This document shows, piece after piece, positions 21,345 through 33,633 of a stretch of DNA of 64,000 nt (the first letter of the stretch is position 1; the number at the start of each line of letters is the position of its first letter). The notes beneath the pieces were generated by a model. It had not been told where the DNA came from. It did no database searches and saw only the letters and a list, made by a program, of their open reading frames with translations. Source of the stretch: Guadua angustifolia (Eukaryota > Streptophyta > Magnoliopsida > Poales > Poaceae); assembly GCA_036346375.1 (NCBI GenBank), contig CM070511.1, positions 3,534,001 through 3,598,000 of the forward strand, read 5' to 3'. A program made the translations under genes and the position numbers.

Positions 21345-24300
21345 TGTGGGAACCGTCCAGGACTCCACCGATTCACCCAAATCGTGGCATATCTCAAGTG
21401 AATCAAGGAACCTCGGGCGTCCGTGATTATACCGTGTTGGTCGAGAAAGTTTGCCAACACGAGCATCCTCATCCAACAGTTGACATCACAACACATACAT
21501 AATTATCGGAAACATGAACGTTATTACATACCAAAAGTAGGACTGCTGTCCATAACGACATATTTAGAGTTATTACATCGAGTAGCAGTGGAAATCACAA
21601 GATAAACAACAAAAGGGCCAGCATGGCATGCCCCCAAACCCTCAGGCAACCAACTGGGGCAAGAACGGCGACTAAACATTAGAATCACCGAAATCTGCCC
21701 AAAAGTCCCGGCGATGCCTCATCCTCACCGCAGCAAGTGGACAATCCGATTGAGTACAAAGAGTGTACTCGCACAATAATATAAGTTGTATGCTGGTTTC
21801 TAACTACATGTGGTTGCTACATCAAAGGAAGGCAAAATGGTAATTTCAGCATAAAGCAATATTTGGGATAATTCATAAGCATGTATAGATTGAACAGAAT
21901 GGCATTTAGTAAACATTTGCAAAATCTAATACATAATATAACATCATCACATCATAATCATATTCGCACCATGCCTTCAAGCATTTTCCGAACCATGAGT
22001 TCCATCGCTCATGTTCGACTACACACACAAGTACTCCAATACTTGTGTCTCTTTTCCCACTCCCATCCCATTCTTACCAAGTCCTTAATACTCGCCCAGT
22101 GACTGACAATTCAAGAGATCGTCCTTAACCATGGATGCGGCTATTCGAATAGTTTAAACTCTGCAGAGGTACGACTTTACCCACACGACACGTCACGCTC
22201 GTAAGCCAAGCTATTAACACATTTCCTTTGATGTGCCGGCCGAGGAGAACGTGACAAACCATTTTCGATATGCATGGTAGTGTATCTAAACCATCCGGAT
22301 GATTGTGACCCTCGATCCGCGTGCCCGATTAACGGTGTGTGTGGAACAAGGAGTACATCCGTTGTTGGACATCCCGACTCAACAAAGTCGAGGACTCGAG
22401 ACATTCCTGGCGATCCACTAAGCCCAAGGAATTCCGGCGGTCATTCCTTGACGCTCCACTAAGCCCAAGGAATTCCGAGTGCACATGGTTTACATAACCT
22501 AGTCATACATAAGTTCTTGGTTACGCCGGTCCCATAAACGGCGTGTGGTTTGCACGATAGTTACTCAAAGAGACGTCACCAGGATTTAATCCTTAGGGTC
22601 CTTATCCAACATCTCTACACATTAGCCAACATTTGAAAACAACATCATCATAATAATTCTCAATCAGTGCGACCAATGGACTAAGTCCATCTATCGCGGT
22701 TTCTAACGATGTTCTAAGCATGGCTAAGCAATTCGCATGAACCCACATAATAAGAATAATAAACCAACCACCTAGGGCGAAAAAGGAACACGGAAAGAAC
22801 ATGATAAGGGGATAACATCACAATGTGGTGATAGCTAAGTTTTCTACCCAATCATAATTGTAGTTGAAAGTAAGCATGCAATTGATAAAATAATTCCAAA
22901 ACATAAACTTCAAATAGTAGGAGCAATCATGGTCAAGGAGTAAGGTAGTGCCTTGCTGCTCGTTCTTGACTTCGAAAGCGTAGTCGTACTCGGGAGTGCC
23001 CTCCGAAACGTCAACACCTAACGAGAAAATCCAATTCAATAAACACCAAACAAGGATTCAAATAGTGCACATGAGTAAAAGATGCATGACATGCTCATGA
23101 TGTGTAATACTAATCATAATATGCAAGTACTAATTGAGTTTTTGCGTTAAAAGTTCAAGTCTTAGGGCTTTTATCGAAGTATGTTCGGAGTATCCGGGTG
23201 TCACTTCGGACTGTCCGAGTGGACCCTCTCGGTAGGAAGTTGAATTATGTTCGGACTATCCGAAATTGGGTTCGGAGTGTCCGAAGGTATGTTCGAGTAT
23301 CAGAGGTTACCTCGGAATGTCAAAGTAGGCCTTCTCGGTGAGCCCATGCAGCCCTCAATCTACTTCCTATTCGGACTATCCGAAATACTATTCGGAATAT
23401 CCGAATGGTTCGGAATGTCCGAGCTAAACCTCGGACTATCCGAGCTGGGCGTCTCTGTTTCAAAACGGCTATTTGCCTATTGTCATCTACATTTCAAAGG
23501 AATGAGCTAGGGTTTCAAGGGGATGGACTAGGGTAGATTCTTACCACTACAATGTTGCTTGGGCACTTGGTGAAAGGTTGGTCTTGGTGAGGGATGACGA
23601 AAATGTCCCAATGCCGACTTTCACGGTTCGTCACCTCCTAGCTCGCGTAAACGACAATGCCTTCACTTGCTCGTGCTTTCAACCACAACTAGCCCTCCTC
23701 CTCAAACTTCTTTGCGACATGTATGGCCCGAGTCAAGTTGGATGATGGATTCCTTGGAGAAGATAGAAATGTGTTACAAGGGGCAAAATTTCAGAACATG
23801 GGAGGAAAGAAAAACGATTGCTACTCACCCAAAACTTGATGCCTCAAAAATCCATTTGGATGGATTTGAAGCTCTTGATCTTGGCTTCAAGGTGGTATAA
23901 CATGCACAAGCCCAAACTCCAAACTTGTGGGGATTTGAGTGGAAGAAATGGCAAGAGTGGAGAAGAACACTTTGCTGTTTTCTGTTCTTGAGCTGAGCAA
24001 ATGAGTAGGAAAAGGGAGGAGAAACCAAGGTTGAGACCTTATATAGGCTGCCCACTCATGCCTTACATGTGGGGCTAGGTCCCACATGTCATAGCATAGG
24101 TGGAAGAGTGGGTATGGGTGGTTGAAGTGAGAAAAGGCATGGAAAAGATGTGCAGCCCACAAGTTCCAATGCAAAGTAGGTCCCATGTGTCATAGACTAG
24201 TTAGGTAAGTGGGTAGAGGTGAGTAAAGTAAGAATTGATATGGTATGTATGTGCAGCCTACTCTCCTCTCTCTTACAAACATGGCCCTCATGTCATTGAG

Positions 24301-24487
24301 TAAGGTGAAATAACATGTGTGCAGTTTTTAGAAAGTGATTGTTAGGATTTTGGTAACTCCCTCTCTTATGCAATATGAATGTCCTAATATTGGTATGATC
24401 ATAATTAAATGAGGATGTAATGACATTAGGGGAGACGTTGGCGTAACACGCCTCACTTACCGGACTAGCGAAAATCGGGCTGTTACA
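21345..24487 (-). repeat. LTR B (family B, 3143 bp), shared by B1 and B2
   Basis: On the minus strand it starts TGTAACAGCCCGATTTTCGC at 24487 and ends GGTTCCCACA at 21345. It contains a TATA box (CCTATATAAGG) at 24037-24047, an array of 15-bp palindromes (23250-23445), and the TATTCGAATAG / CTCTGCAGAG core at about 22143-22168. It lies next to the polypurine tract of B2 on one side and the primer site of B1 on the other, so it acts as 3' LTR for one copy and 5' LTR for the other. Confidence 0.88.
24037..24047 (-). promoter_or_regulatory. TATA box in LTR B
   Basis: CCTATATAAGG on the minus strand lies about 440 bases inside the LTR start. The same motif sits at the equivalent place in LTR C (33186-33196), which supports its role as the element's promoter. 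Confidence 0.6.
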
Positions 24488-24521
24488 AGCCTCCCCCCCT
24501 TAAAAGAATCTCGTCCCGAGA

Positions 24522-26410
24522 TTACACAGCTTCATTGAAGAGGTAGGGGTATTCGGCTCGAAGATGATCCTCCCGCTCCCATGTGGCCTCATCAGGGGTG
24601 TGATTACTCCATTGAACCTTAAAGAACTTGATGGTGTGGTTTCGAGTAACACGCTCCCTCTCATCGAGAATACAAATGGGATGCTCTTTGTAAGAGAGAT
24701 CGGGTTGTAATTCGAGAGTGTCCAACTCTGTGGCTTCCGTCGGGATACGGAGGCATTTCTTCAATTGAGATACATGGAAGACATCATGTACATCGGCTAG
24801 CGAAGAGGGGAGCTCCAATTGATACGCCACCGCTCCTCGCCTTGCTATAATGCGGAAAGGTCCGATATAACGAGGGGCTAGCTTTCCCTTCACCTGAAAC
24901 CGACGAACACCTTTCATTGGTGAAACCTTGAGATAGACATGATCACCAACTTCGAGTTTGAGTTCACGGCGGCGACGATCAGCGTAGCTCTTTTGACGAG
25001 ACTGCGCTGTCCGCAACCGTTCCCGAATAAATCGAACTTGTTCTTCCGCTTCAGCGAGTAGTTCGGGACCAAAGAGGGGTCTCTCTCCAGACTCAGACCA
25101 GTTAAGTGGAGTTCTGCAAGATCTCCCATAGAGAGCCTCGAATGGACTCATTTGGAGACTAGCTTGATAGCTATTGTTGTAGGAGAACTCCGCGAAAGAT
25201 AAGCATTTCTCCCAATTCTTGCCATAAGTAAGGGCACAAGCCCTAAGCATATCCTCAAGAATTTGGTTCACCCTTTCAGTTTGTCCATCCGTCTGCGGGT
25301 GATAAGCTGTGCTAAAAGAGAGTTGAGTCCCCATGGCCTTGTGGAGGCATTGCCAAAAATGCGAGGTAAACTGGGTACCTCGATCTGAGACAATCCTTTT
25401 GGGAACACCATGAAGAGACACAATTCGATGAAGATATAACTCAGCTAACTTACTCACTATATCCGTCGTCTTGACAGGAAGGAAATGAACAGTCTTCGTT
25501 AGTCGGTCAACGATTACCCATATAGAATCAAAACCTTTTTGCGTCTTGGGTAACCCGGTGATGAAATCCATACCAATCTCTTCCCACTTCCACATGGGAA
25601 TGGGTAGTGGTTGAAGTGTGCCTGCTGCACGCAAATGGTCGGCTTTCACCCGCTGGCATACGTCGCACTCGGCGACATACCGGGCAATCTCTCGTTTCAT
25701 CCGGGTCCACCAAAGTTTTGGCTTAAGATCTTGGTACATTTTTGTACTCCCGGGATGAATGGAGAATGTGGAATTATGAGCCTCATTAAGAATTAGTGCC
25801 TTCAATTTCTTACAATTTGGCACCACTAGCCGTTTGTCAAACCATAAGACACCTTGTGGGTCCTCGGTGAAATAATTGGTCTTGCCTTGCTTGATGCGGG
25901 CTCGGATGAGTGCTATGCCCTTGTCTGTCTTTTGAGCCTCTTTGATTTGGTCCAAGAGATTAGATTTAACTTCCATGACAGCAAGGAATCCCTCCTTAAC
26001 CACTTCTAGATTGAGCTTTCGAAACTTCGGCGCACATGGCGTCCGATTTGATTCTCTTGAAAAGCGATTGCATTGGGATTTTTGACTCAGAGCATCGGCA
26101 ACAATATTGGCCTTTCCTGGATGGTAATGGAGTCCCAATTCATAGTCTTTGATCAATTCGAGCCACCTCCTTTGCCTTAAGTTCAGATCGGCTTGAGTAA
26201 AGATATACTTCAGACTCTTGTGATCGGTGTAAATTTCACAACGATTACCGATGAGGTAATGTCGCCAGATTTTTAGAGCATGCACTACCGCTGCCAGCTC
26301 TAAGTCATGGGTGGGGTAATTCATCTCATGAGGTCTCAATTGCCTCGATGCATAGGCCACAACTTCGGCCTCCTTGCATGAGTACACAACCCGGCCAGGC
26401 GGGATGCATC
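24522..26410 (-). CDS. pol: B2 RNase H-integrase-chromodomain part of pol (621-aa open frame)
   Basis: This is the only long intact pol segment in the window. The frame opens inside RNase H (VVAYASRQLRPHEMN, IYTDHKSLKYIF with Asp about 55, IVADALS about 98). Integrase has its zinc site at His204, His211, Cys241 and Cys244, and the catalytic triad Asp274 (MDF), Asp335 (VSDRGTQF) and Glu371 (QTERVNQ) with the expected D35E spacing. The C-terminal domain (LAPRYIGPFRII) and a chromodomain-like tail (FFKVQWSNHTPDEATWE, about 588-605) follow. The stop at 24522 precedes the polypurine tract. The first RNase H catalytic region upstream (about 26390-26450) is frameshifted, so this is part of a broken polyprotein. 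Integrase with a chromodomain is thought to direct insertion into heterochromatin. Confidence 0.9.
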
Positions 26411-27330
26411 ATAATATATGTCGAAGCCCTTATGAATATCCAGCGAGGACTACAGCAGGTGCGATGGTTAAGCGAACTTTCAACAATTGAAAACTTGCCT
26501 CACATTCTGCTGACCATACGAACTTGTTCTCCTTCTTCAAAAGTTGATCGGTGGCTTCACGATTTTGGAGAAGTTCTCCACGAATCGTGGTAATACCATG
26601 AACCGAAAACTTGAACCTCTGTGATGTTCTTAGGCTGCTCCCAGTCGAGTACAGTCTGTACCTTGCTGGGGTCAACCGCAACTCCGCCTTCCGAGATCAC
26701 ATGGCCCAAGAAGGCAACCTCCTTTAGCCAGAATTCACACTTGCTGAATTTTGCATAGAGTTGGTGCTCTCGCAGCTTTTCTAGGATTGCCCGAAGGTGT
26801 ACTTCATGCTCCTCTTTAGACTTGGAATAAATGAGAATATCATCGATGAAGATGACAATGAACTTGTCGAGATATTCCATGAAAACTGAATTCATAAGGT
26901 TCATGAAGTATGCTGGTGGGTTGGTCAAACCGAAAGACATAACAGTATACTCATATAGACCATAACAGGTGGAGAATGCCGTTTTTGGAATGTCTCCCGA
27001 TCTGATCTTGATTTGATGGTAGCCTAATCTCAAGTCAATCTTGGAGAAGATACAGGCTCTGGTCATTTGGTCGAACAAATCGTCGATCCGCGGAAGTGGA
27101 TACTTGTTCTTGACCGTGACCTCATTTAATGGATGGTAATCAACACACATCCGCAGGCTATCATCCTTCTTCTTCACAAATTTCGCCGGGCACCCCCAAG
27201 GTGAGGAGCTCGGCCGAATGAAGCCCTTCTCTTGCAGCTCCGTAAGTTGTTTCTTCAACTCAATCAACTCATTTGGAGGCATACGATAAGGTCGCTTCGA
27301 TATTGGGGCCGTTCCGGGTAGAAGCTCAAT
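26411..27330 (-). pseudogene. pol: B2 reverse transcriptase (frameshifted)
   Basis: The 267-codon minus frame 27360-26557 holds PPDREVEFVIELLPGTAPIS, CVDYHPLNEVTVKNKYPLPR, FSKIDLRLGYHQIKIR and the intact catalytic FIDDILIYSK. After WEQPKNITEV the frame shifts (about 26640), and the connection region (LLKKENKFVWSAECEASF) is read from another frame ending at 26430. Compared with B1, the RT palm region is complete. Confidence 0.88.
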
Positions 27331-27790
27331 GACGAACTCAACCTCCCGGTCGGGTGGCATCCCGGCAATTCTTCTGGAAATACATCCGGGTAGTCACATA
27401 CCACTGGTATATTTCTTATTTCAAGGAGTGGCTCACCCTTCAAGGCATAGAAGTGAGCATAATCGGGACTTGATGCAAACACAACTTGTTTGCCGCTTTT
27501 GTTAGTAAGTGAAATAGATCTGCTTGCACAATTGATGCATCCTTGGTGTTTGGACAGCCAATCCATCCCAAGGATAACTTCAATCCCTTTCGTCTTAATC
27601 ATGATCAAATCAGCTAGGAACTCTACCCCATTGATTTCAATTTTTACTTCCTGGCAGACTCGATCGGTCCTTAATTCCGATCCCGGGGTTTTAATGAGAA
27701 GTGGTGGGTGCATAGGTTGTATAGGGAACTCATGATGCCTAGCAAACTTCTCTTTAACAAATGAATGGGATGCTCAGGAATCAAATAATC
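27331..27790 (-). pseudogene. pol: B2 aspartic protease (stop in active site)
   Basis: The segment matches the B1 protease closely: 3 differences in about 133 bases around 18361-18493. The active-site LFDS is followed by TGA instead of a glycine codon (near 27770-27780), then ASHSFVKEKF. The conserved VILGMDWLSKHQGCINC and IEINGVEFLADLI segments are intact in the frame 27713-27264. Confidence 0.85.
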
Positions 27791-29060
27791 TGATAGTCGG
27801 GTATGAGTTGACGGAAAACATACCCAATACCACCTCCGGTGCATTCTCGAGCTTCTTGGCGATCATATGGTTGATCGACCGCTGGTGGGGTTGGCGCGGT
27901 TCTTGGAGGCATTGGTCGAGGTGGAGGTGCTGCTGCCCACGGTGCAATGGTGGGTCGAATTCCCGATGTTGCTTGGTTCTTTTGCGGACATTGACGTGCA
28001 AAGTGCCCCGGCTGTTTGCACTGGAAGCAAACGAGAACTGGACGAGCTTGAGTGTTGGCTCCTTGCTGATTTCCACCTAAGGTTGGTGGAAGACTTGGCT
28101 GCGGTGGGCGAGCAATGAATGTTGGAGGCCTCGGCGGTGCCGGAGCTTGATAGTTTGGAAGTGAGGGGCACACCATGCGCGATGGCTGCAAGTGGCTGCT
28201 TGCTGAATTTTTTGCAATCCGCTTGCGCTTACGCGAATCCTCTAATTTTCCCCACTTCTCTTCCACCACTATGGCCTTGTGGACCAAATGCTGGAAGTTT
28301 CGGAAGTCATGAGCAGCGAGCTCCAGCTGCAACTCTTCGGAAAGTCCCTCCATGAAGCGCTCTTGCTTGCGCTCATCAATGGAGACTTCGTCTGGGGCAT
28401 AACGAGCCAAATAGTTGAACTCGTGAAGATAATCCATAACGGTCTTGCCACCTTGCTTCAATGCGAGAAATTCACGCTTCTTCCTTGCCATAACGCCAGG
28501 AACATGAGCCTCATGAAAGCCGCCAAACTCCACCCAAGTGATGACATGATCGGCGGGCTGCATAGCGGTATAGCTATCCCACCATGCGCCGCCGCACCAT
28601 CGAGTTGATGTGAAGCGAAGAGGACCTTCTCATGGTCCCGGCATTGGCGATGGCTAGCTTGCGCACAATAGTTGAAGCCAATCATCGGCCTCGGCGGATC
28701 CGCAGCACGGGAGAACGTTGGCGGCTTCGTGCGAAGAAACTCGCCGAGTCCGCTAGCCGCGTGATGTCCTGCCCCCTCGGCTCCTCGAAAAGGGGCTGGG
28801 GCATAGGCCGTGTTACGGGCGATCTGCTGCAGGATCAAAGTTTGATCTTGCCGGTTTTGCTCAATCAGAGCGAGGACTTGAGCCATGGTAGGAGGGGGTG
28901 GAAGTTCCTCCTCCACGCGAGGGTGGTGCTGATTTTGGCGATGTGAGGACTCCGGGTGGTTATGAGTGACCCCCTGAGTCGGATCCTCAGTCGCTTGGGA
29001 GCCGGTGGATGGCGGCCTCGCCTCACGCTGAGCTTGGGAACGAGTGGTAACTCCCGTCAT
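27791..29060 (-). pseudogene. gag: B2 gag pseudogene
   Basis: The start MTGVTTRSQAQ at 29060 is clear and gives the Gag N-terminus with a proline-rich linker (EEELPPPPTMAQVLALIEQN). The capsid portion (LRTKPPTFSRAAD) is split by small deletions near 28590-28700. The frame 28563-27781 then covers HEFNYLARYAPDEVSIDERK, the basic RKRKRIAKN stretch and the zinc knuckle CFQCKQPGHFARQC. Another frameshift occurs after IAPWAAA near 27930. The order and content are the same as in B1. Confidence 0.85.
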
Positions 29061-29531
29061 CTGTTGCCAAACCAAATTAGCAACAAGTAACAAGAGAGCC
29101 ACAACAACGCTGAATTTAAAATATCCGGACAGCAATTCACACAATTAAAACTCTACAGGTATGCAGCAAGAAAACATGCACCAAATCCAAAAGACATCAA
29201 AATAATAAGGCTCTCAAGCCACAACATCAACCAAGAAAACAAAATAACAAGATTCCGATACAATAGCACAAGTTCACAACCCGTAGGTCAAGGGTGACAA
29301 CTAAGGGTGATAATTCCAAATATAAAAGCTAGCATAGGTTCATAAGGTAGCCTATTACATTAATTAAACCAGTTCAGCTCATCTCTACTTTCCCTCCATG
29401 ATGAGCTTTACAGAGACAACTCAAATGTCCCTAAGGAATCCTTGGGAAACACATCCAAAGATGGTATCCAGGAGATCTAGTGTCTTGGGGTCCAAGGGGT
29501 TAGTGAGGCATGTGGTGATCCTATGTAGAAC
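29061..29531 (-). other. Non-coding spacer between upstream ORF and gag (B2)
   Basis: This AT-rich stretch is collinear with 19948-20410 in B1 and lacks open frames. Confidence 0.6.
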
Positions 29532-30221
29532 CTAGGTACCCCGGAGATTCCCGACACGCCGACGCATCACACCTCCCGAATTGATCTTGCGCGATGTTGG
29601 ACTAACGTCCTCGATCTCTATCCTCGGCACATGCGGAAACTGAAAAGCAGGTGGGGCTGCATCATGTGGCGTCGTGGAGTTGCGCCCATACAATGCATCC
29701 CTTGGCACCAAGTTAATCTGAACAAATTGGTGAAGATGCCCTTGTGCCTCAAGAAGACGGGCACGAGTCTCCCACAGCTCATGGACAATGCAACGATTAG
29801 CCCGGTCCAAGGCACGGACCAAGCACGACAACTGTCGAACAGAAGAGTCTTCCCCCATCTCGATTTCAGCAACACTGTTGACTTCATCTGTCGATCCTCG
29901 TTGTGGGAAATATTGATACGGAGGTAGAGTCAGCTCCCACAAATCATGACGGAGATGGCACATGGCAACATATGCCACCGCTTGGATAGCCATTCCTACG
30001 GACGTCCCCTTCGCCGAAAGTGATAGGGAATGCTCCCGTCACCATCCTAGCGATGATGTGGACCGTGGCGATGTAGGTCTTCAATCCGGTCCTATAGCAC
30101 GACCATAAACCGCGTACTCGGTGCATAAGTGAAATTAGCTCTCCACAACATATCCCTCGGGGGGAAGGATAGCCCTCCACATCTTGACCGGGTGACTAAA
30201 ACCAATGGCCCCAAAACTCAT
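29532..30221 (-). pseudogene. B2 copy of the upstream (pre-gag) ORF, frameshifted
   Basis: The ATG corresponding to the B1 start is at 30221. The N-terminal half is broken by several one- to four-base changes, and ATVHIIARMVTG is read from a separate frame. The C-terminal half, from MAIQAVAYVAMC (29993) to the FQFPHVPRIE segment, is open and differs from B1 by only one residue (Glu to Gly in EIEMEED) over about 110 residues. The acceptor-like CAG before the ATG in B1 reads TGT here. Confidence 0.65.
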
Positions 30222-30429
30222 ACATCACGTTGGAAAGGATAAGAGGGTTAGAAACTTGTTTGCACAATCAAATGAATCATAAGGGTAAGATATAGAACTA
30301 AGAGGGGTAAGAAATAAAGGAAATGCACAATGCTATCAGTTCTGAAATTATTTGATAGCAAAATAGTTTTTGACTCAAAACATCTTCTAACTAGTCGTAG
30401 CATGGCCGTTCTAACCTCTGATCGGTATG

Positions 30430-30441
30430 GCTCTGATACCA
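30430..30441 (-). other. Primer-binding site of B2
   Basis: On the minus strand it reads TGGTATCAGAGC, four bases after the LTR C end. Confidence 0.88.
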
Positions 30442-30445
30442 AGCC

Positions 30446-33400
30446 TGTGGGGAACCGTCCCGGGACTCCACCGATTCACCCAAATCGCGGCACATCTCAA
30501 GTGAATCAAGGAACCTCGGACGTCCCCATGATTATACCGTGTTGGTCCTGGATAGTTCGCCAACACGAGCATTCTCATCAACGATTGACATCACAACACA
30601 TACATAATTAGCGGAAGCATAAGCGTTATTACATACCAAAAGTAGGACTGCTGTCCATAACGACATATTTAGAGTTATTACATCGTAGCAGCGAAATCAC
30701 AAGATAAACAACAAAAGGGCCAGCATGGCATGCCCCAAACCCTCGAGCAACCAAGCTGGGGCAGAACGGCGACTAAGCGTTAGAACCATCGAAATCTGCC
30801 CGGTAAAAGTCCCCGGGTAATGTCTCATCCTCACCTGCAGCAAGTGGACAATCCGATTGAGTACAAAGAGTGTACTCGCACAATAATATACATTTCATGC
30901 TGATCTCTAGCTACATGTGGTTGATACATCAAAGAAGGCATAGTGGCAATTTCAGCATAAAGCAATATTTGAGATAAATCATAAGCAAGTATAGATTGAA
31001 AGATTTGCATTTAGTAAACATTTGCAAAGTCTAGTGCATAATATAACATCATCATAATCACATTCATATCATGCCTTCAAGCATTCTCCGAACCATGAGT
31101 TCCATCGCTCATGTTCAATTAATTCATATCATGCTGCAAGCATTCTCCGAACCATGAGTTCCATCGCTCATGTTCAATTACACACACACAAGTACTCAAT
31201 ACTTGTGTCTATTTTCCACTCCCATCCCATTCTTACCAAGTCCTTAATACTCGCCCGGTGGTGACAAATCGAGAGATCGTCCTTAACCATGGGCGCGGCT
31301 ATTGAATAGTTTAAACTCTGCAGAGGTACGACTTTACCCACCGACCGCCACACTCGTAAGCCAAGCTATTAACACATTTCCTTAGATGTGTCGGCCGAGG
31401 TGAAACGTGACAAACCATTTTCGAAAGATGCATGGTAGTGTATCTAAACCATCCGGATGGTGTGACCCTCGATCCCGCGTGCCCGATTAACTCGGTGTGT
31501 GTGGATCAAGGAGTACACCCGTTGTTGGACATCCCCAACTCAACAAAGTTCGAGGGACTCAGAGGACATTCCACAACACTCCACTAAGCCGAAATTCCGG
31601 CGATCATTCCTTGACGCTCCACTAAGCCCAAGGAATTCGCGTGCACATGGTTTACATAACCTAGTCATACATAAGTACTTGGTTACGCCGGTCCCATAAG
31701 CGGCGTGTGGTTACTACGATAGTTACTCAAAGAGGCGTCACGAGTTTAATCCTTAGGGTCCTTAACCAATATCTCTACTCTTTAAACATCAATTAAAAAC
31801 ATCATCGTAATAATAAATCTTGATCATTGCGACCGATGGACTAAATCCATCTATCGCGGTTTCTAACGATAATCTAAGCATGGCTAAGCAATTGAGCGAA
31901 CCCATACGTAATAATAAACCAACCACCTAGGGCGACAATGGAACATGGAGAGAACATGCTAAGGGTTTAACACACAACATGGTAATAGCTAAGAATTCTA
32001 CCCAATCATAATTGTAATTGAAAGTAAGCATGCATTTGATAAAATAGTTCCAAAGATGTAAGTTGCAAATAGTAGGAGCAATCATGGTCAAGGAGTAAGA
32101 TAGTGCCTTCTTGCTCGTTCTTGACTTGAAAGCGTAGTCGTGCTCGGAGTTGCCCTCCAAGCGTCAACACCTAACGAGAAAATCCAATTCCATAAACACC
32201 AAACAAGGATTCAAATAGTGCACATGAGTAAAAGATGCATGACATGCTCATGATGTGTAATACTAATCATAATATGCAAGTACTAATTGAGTTTTTGCGT
32301 CAAAAGTTCAAGTCTTAGGGCTTTCATCGAATTATGTTCGAGTATCCCGGTGTCACTTGATTTGTCGAGTGGACCCTCTCGGTCTGAAGTTGAAACTATG
32401 TTGGGACTATCCGAAAATTACATTGAATATCCGGATGGTTCGGACTATCCGAGTGGTCACCTCGGAATGTCGGCAGACCCTCTCGGTTAACCCGCAGCCT
32501 TCAAACTAATTCCTATTCGGACTATCCGGAACTTTATTCGGAATATCCGAAAATGTTCGGAATGTCCGAGTGAAATCTCGGACTATCCGAGCTAGGCTTC
32601 TCTGTTTCAAAACGACAAAGTGTCTATGGACCTCCACACTTCAAAGGAATGGGCTAGGGTTTCAAGGGGATGAACTAGGGTAGATTCTTACCACTCTAGG
32701 GTTGTTTGTGCACTTGATGGATGTTGGTTTCGGCGAGTGGATGATGAAAAATGTCACAATCTCTGGTTCTTCACGGTTCACCTCCTCCTCGCTCACGTAG
32801 ACGACAATGCCTCCCTTTGCTCGTGCTTGCAACGACGTCTAGCCTTCCTCTTCAAACTTCCAAAGGACATGCGACCGAATCAAGGATTGATGATGGATTC
32901 CATGGAAAGGCAAGAAATGAGTCACAAGAGCAGAAATTTCAGAACATGGGTAGCAAGAAAAATGATTGCCACTTACCCAAAACTTGGTTTCTCAAGAATC
33001 CATTTGGATGGATGTGAAGCTCTTGACCTTGGCTACAAGATGGTATAGCATGCACAAACCAAAACTCAAGTTTGGAGGGGATTTGTGGGGGAAGAATGGC
33101 AAGAGGTTGAAGAAAAGTGCTTGCTGTTTTTCTGTGTTTGAGCTGAGCAAAAGAGCAGGAAATGGAGGAGAAACCAAGGTGGAGACCTTATATAGGCTGC
33201 CCACTCATGCCTTACATGTGGGGCTAGGTCCCACATGTCATAGGGTGGGTAAAGAGGTGGGTATGGGTGATTGAAGTAAGAAAAGACATGGAGAAGATGT
33301 GCAGTCCACAATTTTCTATGCAATGGTAGGTCCCATGTGTCATTGACTTGTCATGTACATAGGTAGGGATGAGTAATGTAGCAACTAGTAGGGTAGGTAT

Positions 33401-33633
33401 TTGCAGCCTTCACTCCTCTCTCTTATTCATATGGCCCACATGTCAATGACTAAGGCAAAATAACATGTGTGCAGTTTGAAAAATGATGTTCAGGGTTTTG
33501 CAACTCCCTCTTTTATGTAAGATGAATGTCCTAACACTCGTATGATTATAATTAAGGAGGATGCAGCGAGATTATGGAAGATGTTAGCGCGACAAGCCTC
33601 ACTTACCGGATTAATGAAAATTGGGCTGTTACA
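30446..33633 (-). repeat. LTR C (family B 5' LTR, 3188 bp)
   Basis: It starts TGTAACAGCCCAATTTTC at 33633 (minus strand) and ends GGTTCCCCACA at 30446. It shares a TATA box (33186-33196), the palindrome array (about 32400-32590) and the CTCTGCAGAG core with LTR B. A stretch around 31086-31170 (CATGCCTTCAAGCATTCTCC...) is locally duplicated relative to LTR B. Identity to LTR B is uneven: about 98% near 32200-32330 but clearly lower near 33250-33360. Confidence 0.88.

Larger units (their letters stand above)
17512..24487 (-). mobile_element. Family B copy 1 (B1): truncated Tekay-type element
   Basis: On the minus strand the order is LTR B (24487-21345), primer site (21339-21328), upstream ORF (21118-20411), gag (19947 to about 18721), protease, and RT up to 17512, where it is cut. 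RNase H, integrase, PPT and its own 3' LTR are lost. The internal part is collinear with copy 2 at 26622-30445. LTR B also serves as the 3' LTR of copy 2, so the two copies share it. Confidence 0.82.
21345..33633 (-). mobile_element. Family B copy 2 (B2): full-length Tekay-type chromovirus (12.3 kb)
   Basis: LTR C (33633-30446), primer site (30441-30430), upstream ORF, gag, protease, RT, RNase H-integrase-chromodomain, polypurine tract (24507-24488, GGGGGGGAGG) and LTR B follow in order on the minus strand. The last pol part is a 621-codon open frame, while gag, protease and RT are broken. The right flank after LTR C is TTTGC (33634-33638). No matching duplication exists on the left because LTR B leads into the internal region of B1. 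Confidence 0.85.
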
